The notes beneath the pieces were generated by a model that made no database searches, had not been told where the DNA came from, and worked only from the letters and a program-made list of their open reading frames with translations. From the NCBI GenBank assembly GCA_045590855.1, contig JAZNRV010000049.1, positions 1-19,115 of the forward strand: a DNA stretch of 19,115 bases, written 5' to 3'. Shown one piece after another: positions 7,136 to 15,938 of this stretch. Every line of letters starts with the position of its first letter. The stretch's first letter is position 1. A program made the translations under genes and the position numbers. Source of the DNA: RGIG3009 sp045590855. Lineage in GTDB: Bacteria; Bacillota; Clostridia; Oscillospirales; Acutalibacteraceae.

Positions 7136-8311
7136 ATGAAAACGATTGCCTTCTATCTTCCGCAATTCCACGCCATTCCCGAAAACGATGAATGGTGGGG
7201 TAAAGGTTTTACAGAATGGGTCAACGTCAAAAAAGCAGAGCCGCTTTATGACGGGCATTATCAACCGCGTGTTCCGCTTGACGAAAATTACTATAACTTG
7301 CTGGATATCGATGTCATGAAATGGCAGGTATCCTTGGCAAAGGAATATGGTTTGTACGGTTTTTGTTTTTACCATTACTGGTTTGGCGGGCATAAATTGT
7401 TGGAAAAACCGGTAGATGCGTTTTTGGAACACACGGAAATTGATTTTCCGTTTTGTTTGTGTTGGGCAAACGAGGCATGGACCAATGCGTGGGTTTCCTC
7501 CAAAAACAAAGTGTTGATTGAGCAAAACTATGGCAGCGAACGAGAATGGAAAGAACATTTTGACTATCTGTTACCGTTTTTTAAGGACAAACGCTATATC
7601 CGCGTTGATAACAAACCGCTGATGGTGATTTATCGTCCCGAACTGATAGACTGTCTGAACGATATGCTCGACTTTTTGCAGCAACAGGCAAAAGAAAACG
7701 GCTTGGAAGGTCTGACTTTTGCTTATCAACAAGTCTTTTTTGCCGAACAACAAGATAAGGATGATTCCCGTTTTGCGTATCAAATTGAATATCAACCGTC
7801 TTATGCGTGGCGCGACATGGAAAAAGGCGGGTATAAGTTTTTAAGTTCCTTGAAGAAAAAACTGATTACCGGAATGGAAAATTATTGGTCAAAATTGTCC
7901 GAATCCGCCCAAAAAAATCTTTTGGGCAGAACGTTTGAATCGGTGCTCGACCGTGTACGCGATATTCATCCGCAAGGATTGACCATCCAAAACTATGACG
8001 AAGTGTGGAAAACGGTGCTTGCCCGCAAACCTACTAACGAAAAATCGGTTCCGGGTGCATTTGTGGACTGGGACAACACCCCTCGCCGTCGTCAAACCGG
8101 CAGGGTGTTTGAGGGGGCTTCGCCCGAAAAATTCGAAAAATACATGACCATGCAAATCCGCCGCGCCAAAGAAGTGTACCACAAAGATATGCTGTTCTTG
8201 TTTGCGTGGAACGAATGGGCAGAAGGCGGGTACATGGAACCGGACGAAAAATACGGACATGCTTATTTGCAAGCATTGCAAAATGCGCTCAAAGCCAACG
8301 GTGAGCTTTAA
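7136..8311 (+). CDS. WbsX-like glycosyltransferase-associated protein (GH99-like domain)
   Basis: A 391-residue protein of the WbsX family, a GH99-like domain common in O-antigen, capsule and exopolysaccharide clusters and usually annotated as a glycan biosynthesis protein. Diagnostic parts: FYLPQFHAIPENDEWWGKGF (6-25), TEWVNV (26-31), FCFYHYWFGGHKLLEKP (76-92), CWANEAWTNAW (109-119), and near the end AWNEWAEGGYMEPD (357-370). No signal peptide is visible, so it should act in the cytoplasm. Start choice: ATG 7136 matches the family N-terminus and has AGGA just upstream; a longer frame from 7079 overlaps the previous gene and is unlikely. Whether it is a transferase or an endo-acting hydrolase is not settled for the family. 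It lies 16 nt after the GT2 gene. Confidence 0.88.
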   Translation: MKTIAFYLPQFHAIPENDEWWGKGFTEWVNVKKAEPLYDGHYQPRVPLDENYYNLLDIDVMKWQVSLAKEYGLYGFCFYHYWFGGHKLLEKPVDAFLEHTEIDFPFCLCWANEAWTNAWVSSKNKVLIEQNYGSEREWKEHFDYLLPFFKDKRYIRVDNKPLMVIYRPELIDCLNDMLDFLQQQAKENGLEGLTFAYQQVFFAEQQDKDDSRFAYQIEYQPSYAWRDMEKGGYKFLSSLKKKLITGMENYWSKLSESAQKNLLGRTFESVLDRVRDIHPQGLTIQNYDEVWKTVLARKPTNEKSVPGAFVDWDNTPRRRQTGRVFEGASPEKFEKYMTMQIRRAKEVYHKDMLFLFAWNEWAEGGYMEPDEKYGHAYLQALQNALKANGEL

Positions 8312-8331
8312 CAAAAGTGGGAGGAAAAACC

Positions 8332-9681
8332 ATGGGAACAAACAACCGTAAGTTTTACGGTGTTTTAGACAAGATGTCCTTTGTATTCTTGTGCGCTGTC
8401 GCGGCTTACTGTGTTGTGTTTGGGACATCTTCCATACTGACCGTGAACGGATTTTCGTTGTGGTCGGTACTGATAACGGCATTGCTTGTTACCGCGTTAC
8501 CCGCCGTCTTGTTTCGATTCAAAACGGCATGTGCCAATCCGTTTATGTTCTCCTTGTTGGCTTTGGCAGGGTATTTGGCAATTACGTTTGTGCGCACTTT
8601 GCAAAACGGATATGCGGTAGGGCATATCCTTCCGTCCATAACAGGTTTAGCGTATTTTGTCAGTTTCCCGTTTGCGGCGGCTGTGTTGTCGACACCTAAA
8701 CGTGCTGCCTTGTTATCCAAAGTGGTAATGTATGCCGGTTTTGCCATGAGCGTAATTACGGTTTTGTTTTTGATTGTGTTCTTGTTTGCCAAAACACCGT
8801 TTAAATTCGTTCTCAACTTTTTTTGGCAAAAGGAATATCTTAATTTTACGTACATTTCGGAAAAATTGTGCCGTATTTTGTTTGTGACCACACCGTTGCA
8901 ACTTTTCGCTTGTGCAGCATCGGTGTATTTTCAGGTCAAGAGCCAACGGTTTTCGTGGTGGTACGTTACCATTACCGCTTTGGGTCTGTTTTGTATGTTT
9001 ATCACCTATACCCGCGCGCTGTATTTAGCCGCATTGGTAACGGCTGCCGCGGTGGTTGTCCTTTTGTTGATATGTGCTTCTCGTGAGCAGAAAAAACAAA
9101 TTATACAACACATATTAGCGGCAGTTGTGGCGTGTGTGTTGCTGATTGCTGCATTCAGTGTGGCAGCGGGATACAATTATTTTGGTTTTGCTATTAACCG
9201 CACGGCCAATATTCAACCGCCGCTGTCCTCGCCTTCACAATCGGGCGATACGTTGCAAGAGCAAGAAAACAACTACTTAAACGCCACGCAAGAATCCGAC
9301 GAATACCGCCAACAAATCACGGTAGAACTGCGCGAAGTGATTGCCCAAAACCCGGTTTTCGGTGTTGGTTTTGTGTATCAGTTGGAAATCATTAACCGCA
9401 TGCCGGAATATTTCTTTTTGGATTTGTGGGCGAAAATCGGCTTGTTTGGTGTGGCGTTATATTTGTTACCGTTTATTTTGAGCATTATTGCGGTAATTCG
9501 TTTAACTTTACAGGGCAAATCTTTGTGTAGTGTCATGTGGGTTGCCGTACTTGCCGGCATGATGACGTATTCTCTGTTTCAACCGTACATGCAAGTAGCA
9601 CCGTGCGTTTTCTTGTACGCGTGTACTTCGGCGGTTGTGAATGGTGAACGGCAGTTGAATAAAAACGGGCTAAACCCGTAA
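8332..9681 (+). CDS. Wzy-type polysaccharide polymerase (O-antigen ligase family)
   Basis: A 449-residue multi-spanning membrane protein that would join flipped repeat units on the outer face of the cytoplasmic membrane. Hydrophobic segments fill residues ~15-280 and ~365-435. The Wzy_C-type signature is present: FITYTRALYLAALV (223-236), then a large polar loop (~282-362), predicted extracellular, containing AQNPVFGVGF (338-347), then LDLWAKIGLFG (364-374). Start choice: ATG 8332 has GGGAGG 7 nt upstream; the longer GTG at 8317 lies upstream of that site and is rejected. It sits 20 nt after the WbsX gene. In a Gram-positive cell with a Wzx-type flippase in the same operon, polymerase is more likely than ligase. 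Hydrophobic family with low sequence conservation, so the assignment rests on topology and these two motifs. Confidence 0.83.
   Translation: MGTNNRKFYGVLDKMSFVFLCAVAAYCVVFGTSSILTVNGFSLWSVLITALLVTALPAVLFRFKTACANPFMFSLLALAGYLAITFVRTLQNGYAVGHILPSITGLAYFVSFPFAAAVLSTPKRAALLSKVVMYAGFAMSVITVLFLIVFLFAKTPFKFVLNFFWQKEYLNFTYISEKLCRILFVTTPLQLFACAASVYFQVKSQRFSWWYVTITALGLFCMFITYTRALYLAALVTAAAVVVLLLICASREQKKQIIQHILAAVVACVLLIAAFSVAAGYNYFGFAINRTANIQPPLSSPSQSGDTLQEQENNYLNATQESDEYRQQITVELREVIAQNPVFGVGFVYQLEIINRMPEYFFLDLWAKIGLFGVALYLLPFILSIIAVIRLTLQGKSLCSVMWVAVLAGMMTYSLFQPYMQVAPCVFLYACTSAVVNGERQLNKNGLNP
9665..9679 (+). other. Hairpin overlapping the wzy stop codon, next to the rfbA ribosome binding site
   Basis: ACGGG (9665-9669) and CCCGT (9675-9679) form a perfect 5-bp stem around the loop CTAAA, within the last codons of the polymerase gene and two bases before the rfbA ribosome binding site TAGGAGG. 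No T tract follows, so it is not an intrinsic terminator. It could affect mRNA processing or couple rfbA translation to the polymerase gene; this is inference. Confidence 0.4.
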
Positions 9682-9695
9682 TAGGAGGTAAAAAA

Positions 9696-10580
9696 ATGAA
9701 AGGTATTATTTTGGCCGGTGGGTCCGGCACGCGTTTGTATCCTTTGACGTTAGTGACAAGTAAACAATTACTTCCCATATATAACAAACCCATGATTTAT
9801 TATCCCATGTCCACCTTGATGTTGGCAGGTATTCGGGATATTTTAATTATTTCCACCCCTGCCGATACCCCGCGTTTTCAGGAACTGCTGGGTGACGGTT
9901 CGCGCTATGGCGTGAATTTGAGTTATGCCGTACAACCCTCCCCCGATGGGTTGGCACAAGCGTTCATCATCGGCAAAGAATTCATCGGTGACGATGCGTG
10001 CGCCATGGTGTTGGGCGATAATATTTTTTACGGCAACGGATTTAGCAAGATTTTGGCAAACGCCAATCAAAACGCCCAAAACGGTACAGCGACGGTGTTT
10101 GGCTACCACGTTTCGGACCCCGAGCGTTTTGGCGTGGTAGAATTTGACGAAAACGGAAAAGCCATTTCGATTGAAGAAAAACCCGCCGAGCCAAAATCCA
10201 ATTACGCGGTTACCGGTTTGTATTTTTACCCCGCGGGGGTTGCCCAAAAAGCAGAGCAAGTCAAACCCTCGGCACGTGGCGAATTGGAAATCACCACCCT
10301 TAATGAAATGTACTTAAACGAAGGTACCTTAGCAGTGGAATTGCTTGGCAGAGGATTTGCTTGGCTGGATACCGGTACGTTCAAGAGTTTGCTGGAAGCG
10401 GCACAATTTGTGGAAATGAATCAAAGCCGTCAATCGGTGCAAATTTCCGCTCCCGAAGAAATTGCTTATATCAAAGGCTGGATTACCAAAGACCAACTGC
10501 TCACTGCCGCCGAAGCGTACGGCAAATCCTCGTACGGTGACCATTTGCGGCAAGTGGCAAACGACAAACTGCGGTATTAA
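9696..10580 (+). CDS. rfbA: Glucose-1-phosphate thymidylyltransferase
   Basis: Makes dTDP-D-glucose from dTTP and glucose-1-phosphate, the first step to dTDP-L-rhamnose. The protein is 294 residues, the family's usual length. Visible signatures: KGIILAGGSGTRLYPLT (2-18), the nucleotide-binding loop; TSKQLLPIYNKPMIYYPMST (21-40); GDNIFYG (107-113), with Asp108 as the metal/catalytic acid; EEKPAEPKSNYAVTGLYFY (160-178), with Glu161 and Lys162 in the sugar-binding motif; and WLDTGTF further on. ATG at 9696 has AGGAGG 7 nt upstream. It is followed 12 nt later by rfbB. The family is typically feedback-inhibited by dTDP-rhamnose; nothing in the sequence suggests otherwise. Confidence 0.97.
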   Translation: MKGIILAGGSGTRLYPLTLVTSKQLLPIYNKPMIYYPMSTLMLAGIRDILIISTPADTPRFQELLGDGSRYGVNLSYAVQPSPDGLAQAFIIGKEFIGDDACAMVLGDNIFYGNGFSKILANANQNAQNGTATVFGYHVSDPERFGVVEFDENGKAISIEEKPAEPKSNYAVTGLYFYPAGVAQKAEQVKPSARGELEITTLNEMYLNEGTLAVELLGRGFAWLDTGTFKSLLEAAQFVEMNQSRQSVQISAPEEIAYIKGWITKDQLLTAAEAYGKSSYGDHLRQVANDKLRY

Positions 10581-10592
10581 GGAGGAAAATCA

Positions 10593-11612
10593 ATGACTAT
10601 CATCGTCACCGGCGGTGCGGGATTTATCGGTTCCAATTTTGTGTTCCACATGCTGAAAAAATATCCCGATTATCGCATCATTTGCTTGGATAAATTGACC
10701 TACGCGGGGAATTTGAGCACGCTTGCCCCCGTTATGGACAACAAAAACTTCCGCTTTGTTAAATTGGATATTTGTGACCGCGCAGGGGTGTATCAACTCT
10801 TCGAAGAAGAACACCCCGACATGGTGGTAAACTTTGCCGCCGAAAGTCACGTAGACCGTTCTATTGAAAATCCGGAAGTATTTTTGCAAACCAACATTTT
10901 GGGCACACAAGTGTTAATGGATGCTTGCCGCAAATACGGCATCAAACGCTATCACCAAGTATCTACCGATGAAGTGTACGGTGATTTACCGCTTGACCGC
11001 CCCGATTTGTTCTTTACGGAAGAAACGCCGATTCATACCAGTTCGCCGTATTCTTCGTCCAAAGCGGGTGCCGATTTGTTGGTACAAGCGTATCACCGCA
11101 CCTTTGGTTTGCCGGTGACGATTTCGCGTTGTTCCAACAACTACGGTCCGTACCATTTTCCCGAAAAATTGATTCCGCTCATGATTGCCAATGCTCTGAA
11201 CGACAAACCGTTGCCGGTATATGGCAACGGCTTGAACGTTCGCGATTGGTTGTACGTGGAAGACCATTGTAAGGCTATTGATTTGATTATACATAACGGT
11301 CGCGAGGGTGAAGTGTATAACATCGGCGGTCATAACGAAATGAAAAACATTGACATTGTCAAAATGATTTGCAAAGCCTTGGATAAGCCGGAAAGCTTGA
11401 TTACGTATGTCACCGACCGCAAAGGTCACGATATGCGGTACGCCATTGACCCCACCAAAATTCATACCGAGTTGAGTTGGTTGCCCGAAACCAAATTTGC
11501 CGACGGTATTCAAAAAACCATTCAGTGGTATTTGAATAACAAAGAATGGTGGGAAACCATCATTTCCGGCGAATATCAACACTATTACGAAAAAATGTAC
11601 GCCAATCGATAG
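10593..11612 (+). CDS. rfbB: dTDP-glucose 4,6-dehydratase
   Basis: Second enzyme of the dTDP-L-rhamnose pathway; an extended short-chain dehydrogenase/reductase with bound NAD that converts dTDP-glucose to dTDP-4-keto-6-deoxyglucose. Seen in the 339-residue protein: the NAD-binding TGGAGFIGSNF (6-16), FAAESHVDRSI (81-91), the catalytic Thr-Asp-Glu in QVSTDEVYG (122-130), the Tyr153-x-x-x-Lys157 pair in SPYSSSKAGAD (151-161), and SNNYGPYHFPEKLIPLMI (181-198). All catalytic residues are present and length is normal. ATG at 10593 has AAGGAGG upstream. It sits 12 nt after rfbA and 9 nt before rfbD. Confidence 0.97.
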   Translation: MTIIVTGGAGFIGSNFVFHMLKKYPDYRIICLDKLTYAGNLSTLAPVMDNKNFRFVKLDICDRAGVYQLFEEEHPDMVVNFAAESHVDRSIENPEVFLQTNILGTQVLMDACRKYGIKRYHQVSTDEVYGDLPLDRPDLFFTEETPIHTSSPYSSSKAGADLLVQAYHRTFGLPVTISRCSNNYGPYHFPEKLIPLMIANALNDKPLPVYGNGLNVRDWLYVEDHCKAIDLIIHNGREGEVYNIGGHNEMKNIDIVKMICKALDKPESLITYVTDRKGHDMRYAIDPTKIHTELSWLPETKFADGIQKTIQWYLNNKEWWETIISGEYQHYYEKMYANR

Positions 11613-11621
11613 GAGTTATCC

Positions 11622-12527
11622 ATGAAAGTTTTTGTCACGGGTGTCGGCGGTCAGTTGGGCCATGACGTCATGAATGAACTTCATAAACGCGGGCACGAAT
11701 GTATTGGCTCAGATATTGCTTTGTCTTGCTCGCATACCGAACTGCCGTATATCCCGCTGGACATCACGGATGAAACTGCGGTTTTGTCGGTGATTGCCCA
11801 AGTAAAACCCAACGCGGTTATTCACTGCGCGGCTTGGACAGCGGTGGATGCTGCAGAAGACCAAGAAAATCGCGATACCGTCAAAACGGTAAATGCACTG
11901 GGTACACAGTACCTTGCTACCGCTTGCAAACTGGCAGATTGCAAAATGATGTACATTTCCACCGACTACGTGTTTGACGGTCAAGGTCAGACGCCGTGGG
12001 AACCGGATTGTCGCGATTTTGCACCGCTCAACGTGTATGGTCAAACCAAACTTGACGGTGAACACGCGGTGCAAACCACGCTTGATAATTTTTTTGTGGT
12101 GCGCATTGCGTGGGTGTTTGGTAAAAACGGAAACAATTTCATCAAAACCATGCTCAAAGTCGGCAAAAAATACGATACCGTACGAGTGGTAAACGACCAA
12201 ATCGGCACACCGACGTACACGTTTGACCTAGCACGGTTGCTCGTGGATATGATTGAAAGCGAAAAATACGGGTTTTACCACGCCACCAACGAAGGCGGGT
12301 ATATCAGTTGGTACGATTTTGCTTGTGAAATTTTCCGTTTGGCAGGGTATAGCACCAATGTTGTACCTGTGACTACGGAAGAGTACGGGCTGAGCAAAGC
12401 GGCGCGGCCGTTTAATAGTCGTTTAGAGAAGTCTAAGTTGCAAAAAGCGGGTTTTGCACCGTTGCCAACGTGGCAAGATGCGCTGACACGCTATTTGAAG
12501 GAGTTAGAAAACGATGGGGCAAATTAA
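11622..12527 (+). CDS. rfbD: dTDP-4-dehydrorhamnose reductase
   Basis: Last step of dTDP-L-rhamnose synthesis: NAD(P)H-dependent reduction of dTDP-4-dehydro-L-rhamnose. The 301-residue protein shows the cofactor-binding TGVGGQLG (6-13), HCAAWTAVDAAE (68-79), the active-site STDYVFDG (113-120), and the Tyr139-x-x-x-Lys143 pair in NVYGQTKLDGE (137-147), then RIAWVFG and a C-terminal substrate-binding region with RPFNSRLE. All family signatures are intact. ATG at 11622 is preceded by AGGAG. Its last 14 nt overlap rfbC, so the two are translationally coupled. The order rfbABDC is a variation on the order rfbABCD or rfbBDAC seen in other bacteria. Confidence 0.97.
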   Translation: MKVFVTGVGGQLGHDVMNELHKRGHECIGSDIALSCSHTELPYIPLDITDETAVLSVIAQVKPNAVIHCAAWTAVDAAEDQENRDTVKTVNALGTQYLATACKLADCKMMYISTDYVFDGQGQTPWEPDCRDFAPLNVYGQTKLDGEHAVQTTLDNFFVVRIAWVFGKNGNNFIKTMLKVGKKYDTVRVVNDQIGTPTYTFDLARLLVDMIESEKYGFYHATNEGGYISWYDFACEIFRLAGYSTNVVPVTTEEYGLSKAARPFNSRLEKSKLQKAGFAPLPTWQDALTRYLKELENDGAN

Positions 12528-13089
12528 AGTCACACCCTGCCCGATAGAAGGGTTATACGTTATTGAACCGACCGTCCATGGGGACAGCCGTGGATATTTT
12601 ATAGAAACATACAACCAAAAAGACATGGCAGAGGCCGGTCTTAACATGGTGTTTGTACAAGATAACCAGAGCATGTCGGTCAAGGGCGTGCTGCGGGGAT
12701 TGCACTTCCAAAAACAATACGCACAAGGGAAATTGGTACGTGTTATCAAAGGTCGCGTGTTTGACGTGGCGGTGGATATCCGCGACGGCAGTCCTACGTA
12801 TGGGCAATGGTTTGGCGTGGAATTGACCGAAGAAAACAAAAAACAATTTTACATTTCCGAGGGTTTTGCCCACGGCTTTTTGGTGCTGAGTGATACGGCA
12901 GAATTTTGTTACAAAGTAACCGACTTTTATCATCCCGGTGACGAAGGCGGCATGGCGTGGAACGACCCCAAAATCGGCATTGTTTGGCCGGAGGTGGTGG
13001 GTGAGTACCGCGGCAGTGCTTCTGCCGAAGGATACACGCTTGCCGACGGCACACCGCTTACTTTGAGTGAAAAGGACCAAAAATGGTGA
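12514..13089 (+). CDS. rfbC: dTDP-4-dehydrorhamnose 3,5-epimerase
   Basis: Cupin-fold isomerase that inverts C3 and C5 of dTDP-4-keto-6-deoxyglucose, the third pathway step although it is encoded fourth here. In the 191-residue protein: DSRGYFIETYN (24-34), VKGVLRGLHFQ (57-67) with the catalytic His64, GRVFDVAVDIR (80-90) with the paired acid Asp89, EGFAHGFLVL (116-125), and Tyr133 in FCYKVTDFY, the second catalytic residue. Length is normal. The ATG at 12514 has AAGGAG upstream, which lies inside rfbD. The stop overlaps the start of the next glycosyltransferase gene. Confidence 0.96.
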   Translation: MGQIKVTPCPIEGLYVIEPTVHGDSRGYFIETYNQKDMAEAGLNMVFVQDNQSMSVKGVLRGLHFQKQYAQGKLVRVIKGRVFDVAVDIRDGSPTYGQWFGVELTEENKKQFYISEGFAHGFLVLSDTAEFCYKVTDFYHPGDEGGMAWNDPKIGIVWPEVVGEYRGSASAEGYTLADGTPLTLSEKDQKW

Positions 13090-14039
13090 TGCCGATGGAA
13101 AAGCCGATGCTCAGCATTTATATTCCTACGTATAATCACGAAAAATATATTGCCCGCGCACTGGATAGTGTGCTCATGCAAAAAACGCAGTATTCCTATG
13201 AAGTCTTGGTAGGAGAAGACGTTTCCACCGATGGTACACGCGCGATTTTGCAGGAGTATGAAGCGCGTTTTCCGGGCAAATTCACCATGTTTTACCGCGA
13301 AAAAAATATGCACGGCAGTGAAGTGTCTAACGCTTTGGATTTGAAAAGACGGTGCCGCGGTAAATATATCATTGCCTTAGAAGGCGATGATTTTTGGACA
13401 GATGAAAACAAGCTCGAAAAACAAATCACGTTTTTGGAAACGCATCCCGAATATTTGGCCGTAGCGCATAATTGCGTGGTGGTGGGGGAGGATTCTCTGC
13501 CTAACGGGGAACAATATCCCGAATGTAAGGATGAGGAATACACCTTGCGTCATTTTGTCAGCGAACAAATGCCGGGGCAACTTACCACCGTTATGTGCCG
13601 TAATTATATGAACGAGCCGTATATGGACACCTCGCTGTTTGAACGTCGGCTTTCACCGGGTGACCGCTTGTTGTATTTTGCTTTGGCGGCGCACGGGAAA
13701 GTGTTTTGCATGCAAGAGGTCATGAGCGCGTATCGACACATCACCACGCACGGCAGCAGTTTCAGCGCGACGTCGCGGTATTCCTTCGCCAAAGACGAGC
13801 ATTGGTATTACGAACTGATGCAATATGCCTTGCAACTGACAAACAAAACGGCAGGCAAATATGCGCAACTGTTGTATTTTCGTTCTTTGGTACAAGGTGT
13901 CAAGCAACGGCAGATAACGTTTCGCGAATTTGGCGGCTATTTCTCTCATATCCCGAAAAAACTTTCAACCGCTTGGTTGTATTTGGAATATTTTTTACGC
14001 CATCATGTGTTGCACAAAGAATTGTGGGTGAGTGCATGA
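13083..14039 (+). CDS. GT2 family glycosyltransferase (second)
   Basis: A 318-residue GT-A fold glycosyltransferase. Seen: the first strand MLSIYIPTYNHEKYIARALD (9-28), YEVLVGEDVSTDGTRAIL (39-56), where GED takes the place of the usual DDGS-type acidic motif, and IALEGDDFWTDENKLEKQI (97-115), the metal-binding DxD region in its EGDD form. This EGDDFW pattern is characteristic of one GT2 branch often found in capsule and glycan clusters. Start codons ATG 13083, GTG 13086, ATG 13089 and ATG 13095 are all in frame; AAGGA 13075-13079 fits 13083 or 13089 best. It overlaps rfbC by 7 nt. Placed directly after the rhamnose genes, it is a candidate rhamnosyltransferase, which is inference from position only. 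Confidence 0.9.
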   Translation: MVMPMEKPMLSIYIPTYNHEKYIARALDSVLMQKTQYSYEVLVGEDVSTDGTRAILQEYEARFPGKFTMFYREKNMHGSEVSNALDLKRRCRGKYIIALEGDDFWTDENKLEKQITFLETHPEYLAVAHNCVVVGEDSLPNGEQYPECKDEEYTLRHFVSEQMPGQLTTVMCRNYMNEPYMDTSLFERRLSPGDRLLYFALAAHGKVFCMQEVMSAYRHITTHGSSFSATSRYSFAKDEHWYYELMQYALQLTNKTAGKYAQLLYFRSLVQGVKQRQITFREFGGYFSHIPKKLSTAWLYLEYFLRHHVLHKELWVSA

Positions 14040-15499
14040 AACAGAATACGATTGCAGGTGGCATGCTGTGGAAATTGTTGGAGCGTTTCGGCGTTCAGGG
14101 CATACAATTTGTGCTGCAACTGATTTTAGCGCGTATTATGGTGCCGGAGCATTATGGTGCTTTGGCAATGATGCTGATTTTCGTTAATCTGGCAAACGTG
14201 TTTATTCAATCGGGTTTTAACACGTCGCTGATGCAAAACAAAGATGTCACCGAAGAGGATTATTCCTCGGTTTTTTGGGTGACGATGGGAGTTTCTGCTT
14301 TAGTATACGGTGGTTTGTTTTTTGCAGCACCGGCGATTGCTACTTTCTATAAAATGCCGGAAATTGTTTGGCCGTTTCGCGTGTTGATGTTGGTTTTGTT
14401 TCCGGGCAGTTTTAATTCCGTTCAACTGGCCAAGGTCAGCCGTGAACTGGATTTTCGCAAAGTCTTTTTCAGCAACATTTTCGGCATTGTGATTTCCGGT
14501 GTGGTGGGCATTGTGATGGCCTATCAAAATGCCGGTGTGTGGGCATTGGTGGTACAAAACGTATTAAATATTCTGATTGCCTGTCTTGTTATGCTCAAAG
14601 TGGTGGACTGGCGCCCGCGTTTGGTGTGTAATTTTGCGCGGGTAAAAGTGCTTTTCACCTATGGTTGGAAACTGCTCGTATCCGGTTTGTTGGATACGTT
14701 GTATCAGGATATTCGCAGTTTGGTAATCGGCAAAAAGTATCAAGCCGATACCTTGGGATTTTATAACCGCGGTAAACAATTTCCGCAATTTGTTATCAAT
14801 GGTATCAACGGTGCAGTGCAAAGTGTCATGTTGCCCGCTATGTCCGCCAAACAAGATAACAAAACGCAGGTTAAAACCTTGATGCAAACCTCTATCGCGG
14901 TGAGCGCTTACGTGGTTTTTCCTGTGTTGTTTGGACTAGCCGGTATTGCCGAACCGTTGGTAAAAGTACTTTTGACCGAAAAATGGTTACCGTGTGTACC
15001 GTATTTGCAAATTTATTGTTTCACACTCCTTTTCATGCCCGTACATACGTGTAATTTGCAAGCTATCAATGCCATGGGGCGCAGCGATTTGTTCCTTAAA
15101 CTGGAACTTATCAAAAAATCGTATGGGTTACTGTTGCTTGTTGCCGCTGTGCTGTTTTTCGATTCGCCGATTGCGATTGCGCTCAGCGGTGCGGTGAGTA
15201 CGTTGATTAGTTGTTTTGTCAACGCCCATCCCAACAAAAAACTCATTGATTATTCTTATACGGAACAAATCAAAGACATTTCTCCGGCCATTTTATTTTC
15301 GGCGGTTATGCTGGGTGCCGTGTGGCTGATTGCCCGTATAACACTGCCGCCGCTTATTACCGTGATGTTACAAGTTGTCGGCGGAATAGTGGTTTATCTT
15401 ACGTTATCGCTGATTTTCCGTCCCAAGGGACTGTTTGTGCTACTGGCAATTTTAAAAAAAGCCGATAATGACCAAAAGGGAACGATTATTCATGACTAA
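14036..15499 (+). CDS. Wzx-type polysaccharide flippase
   Basis: A 487-residue membrane protein of the MOP superfamily (polysaccharide transport / WzxC-like branch) that would move lipid-linked repeat units across the cytoplasmic membrane. The start MKQNTIAGGMLWKLLERFG, followed by LILARIMVPEHYGALAMMLI and a FIQSGFNTSLMQ segment, is typical of the family. About a dozen hydrophobic segments follow, with the conserved-type loop DTLGFYNRGKQFPQF in the middle. Start choice: ATG 14036 overlaps the stop of the preceding gene as ATGA, a standard coupling; a frame extending up to 13706 lies entirely inside that gene and is rejected. It pairs with the Wzy-type polymerase to make a Wzx/Wzy export route. 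Confidence 0.92.
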   Translation: MKQNTIAGGMLWKLLERFGVQGIQFVLQLILARIMVPEHYGALAMMLIFVNLANVFIQSGFNTSLMQNKDVTEEDYSSVFWVTMGVSALVYGGLFFAAPAIATFYKMPEIVWPFRVLMLVLFPGSFNSVQLAKVSRELDFRKVFFSNIFGIVISGVVGIVMAYQNAGVWALVVQNVLNILIACLVMLKVVDWRPRLVCNFARVKVLFTYGWKLLVSGLLDTLYQDIRSLVIGKKYQADTLGFYNRGKQFPQFVINGINGAVQSVMLPAMSAKQDNKTQVKTLMQTSIAVSAYVVFPVLFGLAGIAEPLVKVLLTEKWLPCVPYLQIYCFTLLFMPVHTCNLQAINAMGRSDLFLKLELIKKSYGLLLLVAAVLFFDSPIAIALSGAVSTLISCFVNAHPNKKLIDYSYTEQIKDISPAILFSAVMLGAVWLIARITLPPLITVMLQVVGGIVVYLTLSLIFRPKGLFVLLAILKKADNDQKGTIIHD

Positions 15500-15935
15500 A
15501 CCCTCTGTATCACAAATTTTTACCTTTCTCACTGCCGTGGATACACTGTTTGAGGTTCCTTTATCTCAAAAACAAGAATTGTTTTCTTTTGCTCAAAAAC
15601 TCAATGAAAAAGCAACTATGTGCGCGAAGTTTGAAGGCGACACGATAGTAGCGATGGTTGCGGGATATACCGAAAACACCGATAATCGGTTGGGATATAT
15701 CTCGGTGGTGGCAACGCTGCCTGCCGCGCAGGGGAAAGGCTATGCTCGTTATTTGGTCAAAGAGTTTTTGGGTATCAGTCGTGCCAAAGGCCTTGACGGG
15801 GTGCATCTATATACCACAAATTCCAATGCGACTGCAATGCGCTTGTATCACGGTTTGGGTTTTAAGCCATTCTTGTTGCCAAACGAACCTCGTCCGCAGG
15901 ACACGCATTTGGTCTGCTATTTTGAAAAGGAGTAG
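15492..15935 (+). CDS. GNAT family N-acetyltransferase
   Basis: A 147-residue soluble acyl-CoA-dependent acetyltransferase. The acetyl-CoA binding motif A is clear: SVVATLPAAQGKGYARYLVK (71-90) with Q80-G-K-G-Y-A. The motif B region is VHLYTTNSNATAMRLYHGLG (104-123), with the tyrosine of the usual LYxxLGF pattern. Start choice: ATG 15492 has AGGGA upstream and overlaps the flippase stop by 8 nt; an earlier in-frame ATG at 15468 lacks a ribosome binding site. In this operon it could acetylate an amino sugar or a sugar-attached amine before polymer assembly, but GNAT proteins are too diverse for substrate prediction. Confidence 0.88.
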   Translation: MTKPSVSQIFTFLTAVDTLFEVPLSQKQELFSFAQKLNEKATMCAKFEGDTIVAMVAGYTENTDNRLGYISVVATLPAAQGKGYARYLVKEFLGISRAKGLDGVHLYTTNSNATAMRLYHGLGFKPFLLPNEPRPQDTHLVCYFEKE

Positions 15936-15938
15936 GGT

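Noticed and set aside
8406..8891. 161-codon minus-strand frame inside the polymerase gene
   Set aside because: Shadow of a hydrophobic plus-strand gene; product is Asn/Lys/Ala rich with no domain, promoter or ribosome binding site.
13706..14035. N-terminal extension of the flippase frame by 110 codons
   Set aside because: It lies wholly inside the preceding GT2 gene, and the ATGA overlap at 14036 with a typical flippase N-terminus gives the real start.
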